Positions 12,669 to 14,006 of a stretch of DNA of 14,006 nucleotides are shown here, in pieces. Within the stretch, counting starts at the first letter, position 1. Each line of letters begins with the position of its first letter. This stretch comes from DASWIV01 sp036397475 (lineage in GTDB: Bacteria; JAJVIF01; JAPKYR01). The notes beneath the pieces are model-generated. The model saw only the letters and a list, made by a program, of their open reading frames with translations, had not been told where the DNA came from and did not search any database. The DNA lies in the NCBI GenBank assembly GCA_036397475.1, contig DASWIV010000161.1:1-14006 (forward strand). Direction: 5' to 3'. The position numbers were made by a program, and so were the translations under genes.

Positions 12669-14006
12669 AAAACGAGGGTGAAAGATTTATTCGGGGATTA
12701 CGCGGACATGAATCCATTGCAAAACTCCTCGATGCGGTAAATAGCGATAATGACAGGATCTCCATATCTGGAGTGCTGGGAGGATTGACAGGGACACTTG
12801 GAGCCCTGATCCATGCGAAGAGCCAGGACCATCCCACGCTTATAGTTACATCCGATCCGCAGAAGGCGCGGGATATATTTCGCGACGCAGGTCTCACCCT
12901 TGAATTTCTCGGCGAGGAATACGATGATCGAATTTTCCTGTTTGAAGAACTTAATCTGCTCGCGCAGGATTTTCTCACACTCGGAGAACTCGAGATAATT
13001 TTCTACCGTTACCGGGTTCTCGAACAGTTGATCACGAATCAGCCGGTACTGATAGTGACAAGTAAACAGGCGCTGGGCGTGCCGCTGGTGGCTCCATCGA
13101 GATACAGGGAGAACATGATCACGATCAAGCCCGGCGACAGTCTTGAAAAAAATCCCTTCCTGAGATCATTGTTCGATATCGGCTACAGGCTTGTCAGCAG
13201 GGTCAGGGAAGTGGGGCAGGTAGCCGGACGTGGAGGAATAATCGATATTTATCCCCCGGGATGCAGGCGCCCGGTGCGTATCGATCTGTTTGGCGACGAA
13301 GTTGAGAGCCTGAGAGAGTTCGAGACCGAATCGCAGCGGAGCCTTGGAATACTTGACCACCTGACCATCAGCCCGTGTTTTGAAGCTGAATTACTGAGGG
13401 ACCAGGACCCGGATTACCTTTTCGATGTGGAGGGCGAACTTCGAGATGCGGGAAAGATGCCGTCTGACCCGGTACGGTTTAGAGAATTTTCGGAGGAAGA
13501 AAAAGACGAATTTCGAGCCAGGGGATATTCGTTTTTCGACAAGTCCGGGTTGTGGGATTACCTTCCTGAAAATACACGGGTGATAATAGACTCACCCGGA
13601 AAAACGCTTGGGAATTTCATCGGCTCGATACTTCCGAAGATGGAAGCGGGCGACGGAAGTACGCTTCCGGAGCATGACGGCCTGGTGCATGATTCCTCGG
13701 ATATTTCGCGTGGTCTGAGCTTTTTCAACCAGGTGGAATTTTTATCGCCGACATGCCCGTTGCCATCGGGAAGCCTTAAAATTCCGGATATTCAATCCAG
13801 TATCGTCACAAGCCCTCCGGGAAGTTTCGACAGGCGCCTTGAGCAATTTCAAAGTAAATATATTTCGATCGATCCAGATGCGGACAGAAACGACCTGATC
13901 GTTATATCAAGGTCAAGTGAACGCATCAGTGAAATGGTCGGACATGTGGATGGCCTGGTGATCCTCCATGGGGATTACTCCCGTGGATACGATCTCAGCC
14001 CGGGTG
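12665..14006 (+). CDS. mfd: transcription-repair coupling factor Mfd, N-terminal part (runs off the window)
   Basis: An open frame of 447 codons without a stop reaches the window edge. Mfd displaces RNA polymerase stalled at DNA damage and recruits UvrA. The visible part covers the UvrB-homologous N-terminal region. Residues about 1-170 form the degenerate D1a-like domain. VREVGQVAGRGGIIDIYPPG (180-199), then PVRIDLFGDEVESLREFETE and SQRSL, is the conserved UvrB/Mfd signature that contacts UvrA. The RNA polymerase-interacting and helicase domains would follow beyond 14006. ATG 12665 overlaps the pth stop and has AGGG about 8 nt upstream. Like UvrB-type domains in Mfd generally, the D1a region shows no ATPase motif. 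The length so far is consistent with a normal protein of about 1,100 residues. Confidence 0.93.
   Translation, partial: MKNEGERFIRGLRGHESIAKLLDAVNSDNDRISISGVLGGLTGTLGALIHAKSQDHPTLIVTSDPQKARDIFRDAGLTLEFLGEEYDDRIFLFEELNLLAQDFLTLGELEIIFYRYRVLEQLITNQPVLIVTSKQALGVPLVAPSRYRENMITIKPGDSLEKNPFLRSLFDIGYRLVSRVREVGQVAGRGGIIDIYPPGCRRPVRIDLFGDEVESLREFETESQRSLGILDHLTISPCFEAELLRDQDPDYLFDVEGELRDAGKMPSDPVRFREFSEEEKDEFRARGYSFFDKSGLWDYLPENTRVIIDSPGKTLGNFIGSILPKMEAGDGSTLPEHDGLVHDSSDISRGLSFFNQVEFLSPTCPLPSGSLKIPDIQSSIVTSPPGSFDRRLEQFQSKYISIDPDADRNDLIVISRSSERISEMVGHVDGLVILHGDYSRGYDLSPG

Noticed and set aside
1..14006. CRISPR array, insertion sequence or prophage
   Set aside because: I saw no regularly spaced repeats, transposase, integrase or terminal inverted repeats on either strand.

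Overview
The window looks like chromosome of an uncultivated, probably Gram-negative bacterium. It is of moderate GC, with sigma70-type promoters, Shine-Dalgarno starts mixed with starts that lack one, frequent AGG/AGA arginine codons, and a lipoprotein-type secreted hydrolase. I cannot assign a phylum from sequence alone; the protein style would fit a deep FCB-related or candidate phylum, but that is inference. No phage, transposon, CRISPR array, tRNA or rRNA is visible.

Layout. (1) 208-4555, plus strand: a tight operon of one ABC-2 type permease and three GT4-fold glycosyltransferases (gaps of 2 and 12 nt, then a TAATG overlap). It is probably a surface-glycan assembly and export unit, but no ABC ATPase lies in the window. 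(2) 4552-6780, minus strand: a lipoprotein of the sulfatase/alkaline-phosphatase superfamily, convergent with the last glycosyltransferase and overlapping it by 4 bp. It carries Thr where sulfatases carry the formylglycine Cys/Ser. (3) 6873-11019, minus strand: a five-gene array in transcription order Rrf2 regulator, NnrS-like 12-TM protein, hemerythrin, DUF438-hemerythrin-PAS protein, stand-alone PAS protein. Upstream of the Rrf2 gene is a near-consensus promoter (TTGACA, 17 bp, TATATT) whose spacer holds a perfect inverted repeat, ATACTAT-N7-ATAGTAT. (4) 11111-14006, plus strand: housekeeping genes rplY/ctc (L25), pth and the 5' part of mfd, with two hairpins between rplY and pth and an ATGA overlap between pth and mfd.

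The most interesting unit is the Rrf2-led array. Every member belongs to a family tied to nitric oxide, oxygen or iron-sulfur stress. The promoter/operator layout suggests an autoregulated nitrosative-stress operon in which the regulator senses damage through an Fe-S cluster. The NnrS-like membrane protein and the di-iron proteins would handle NO or repair metal centres, and two PAS domains could act as sensors. The individual families are known; this gene combination, the operator sequence and the duplicated PAS module are what deserve checking.
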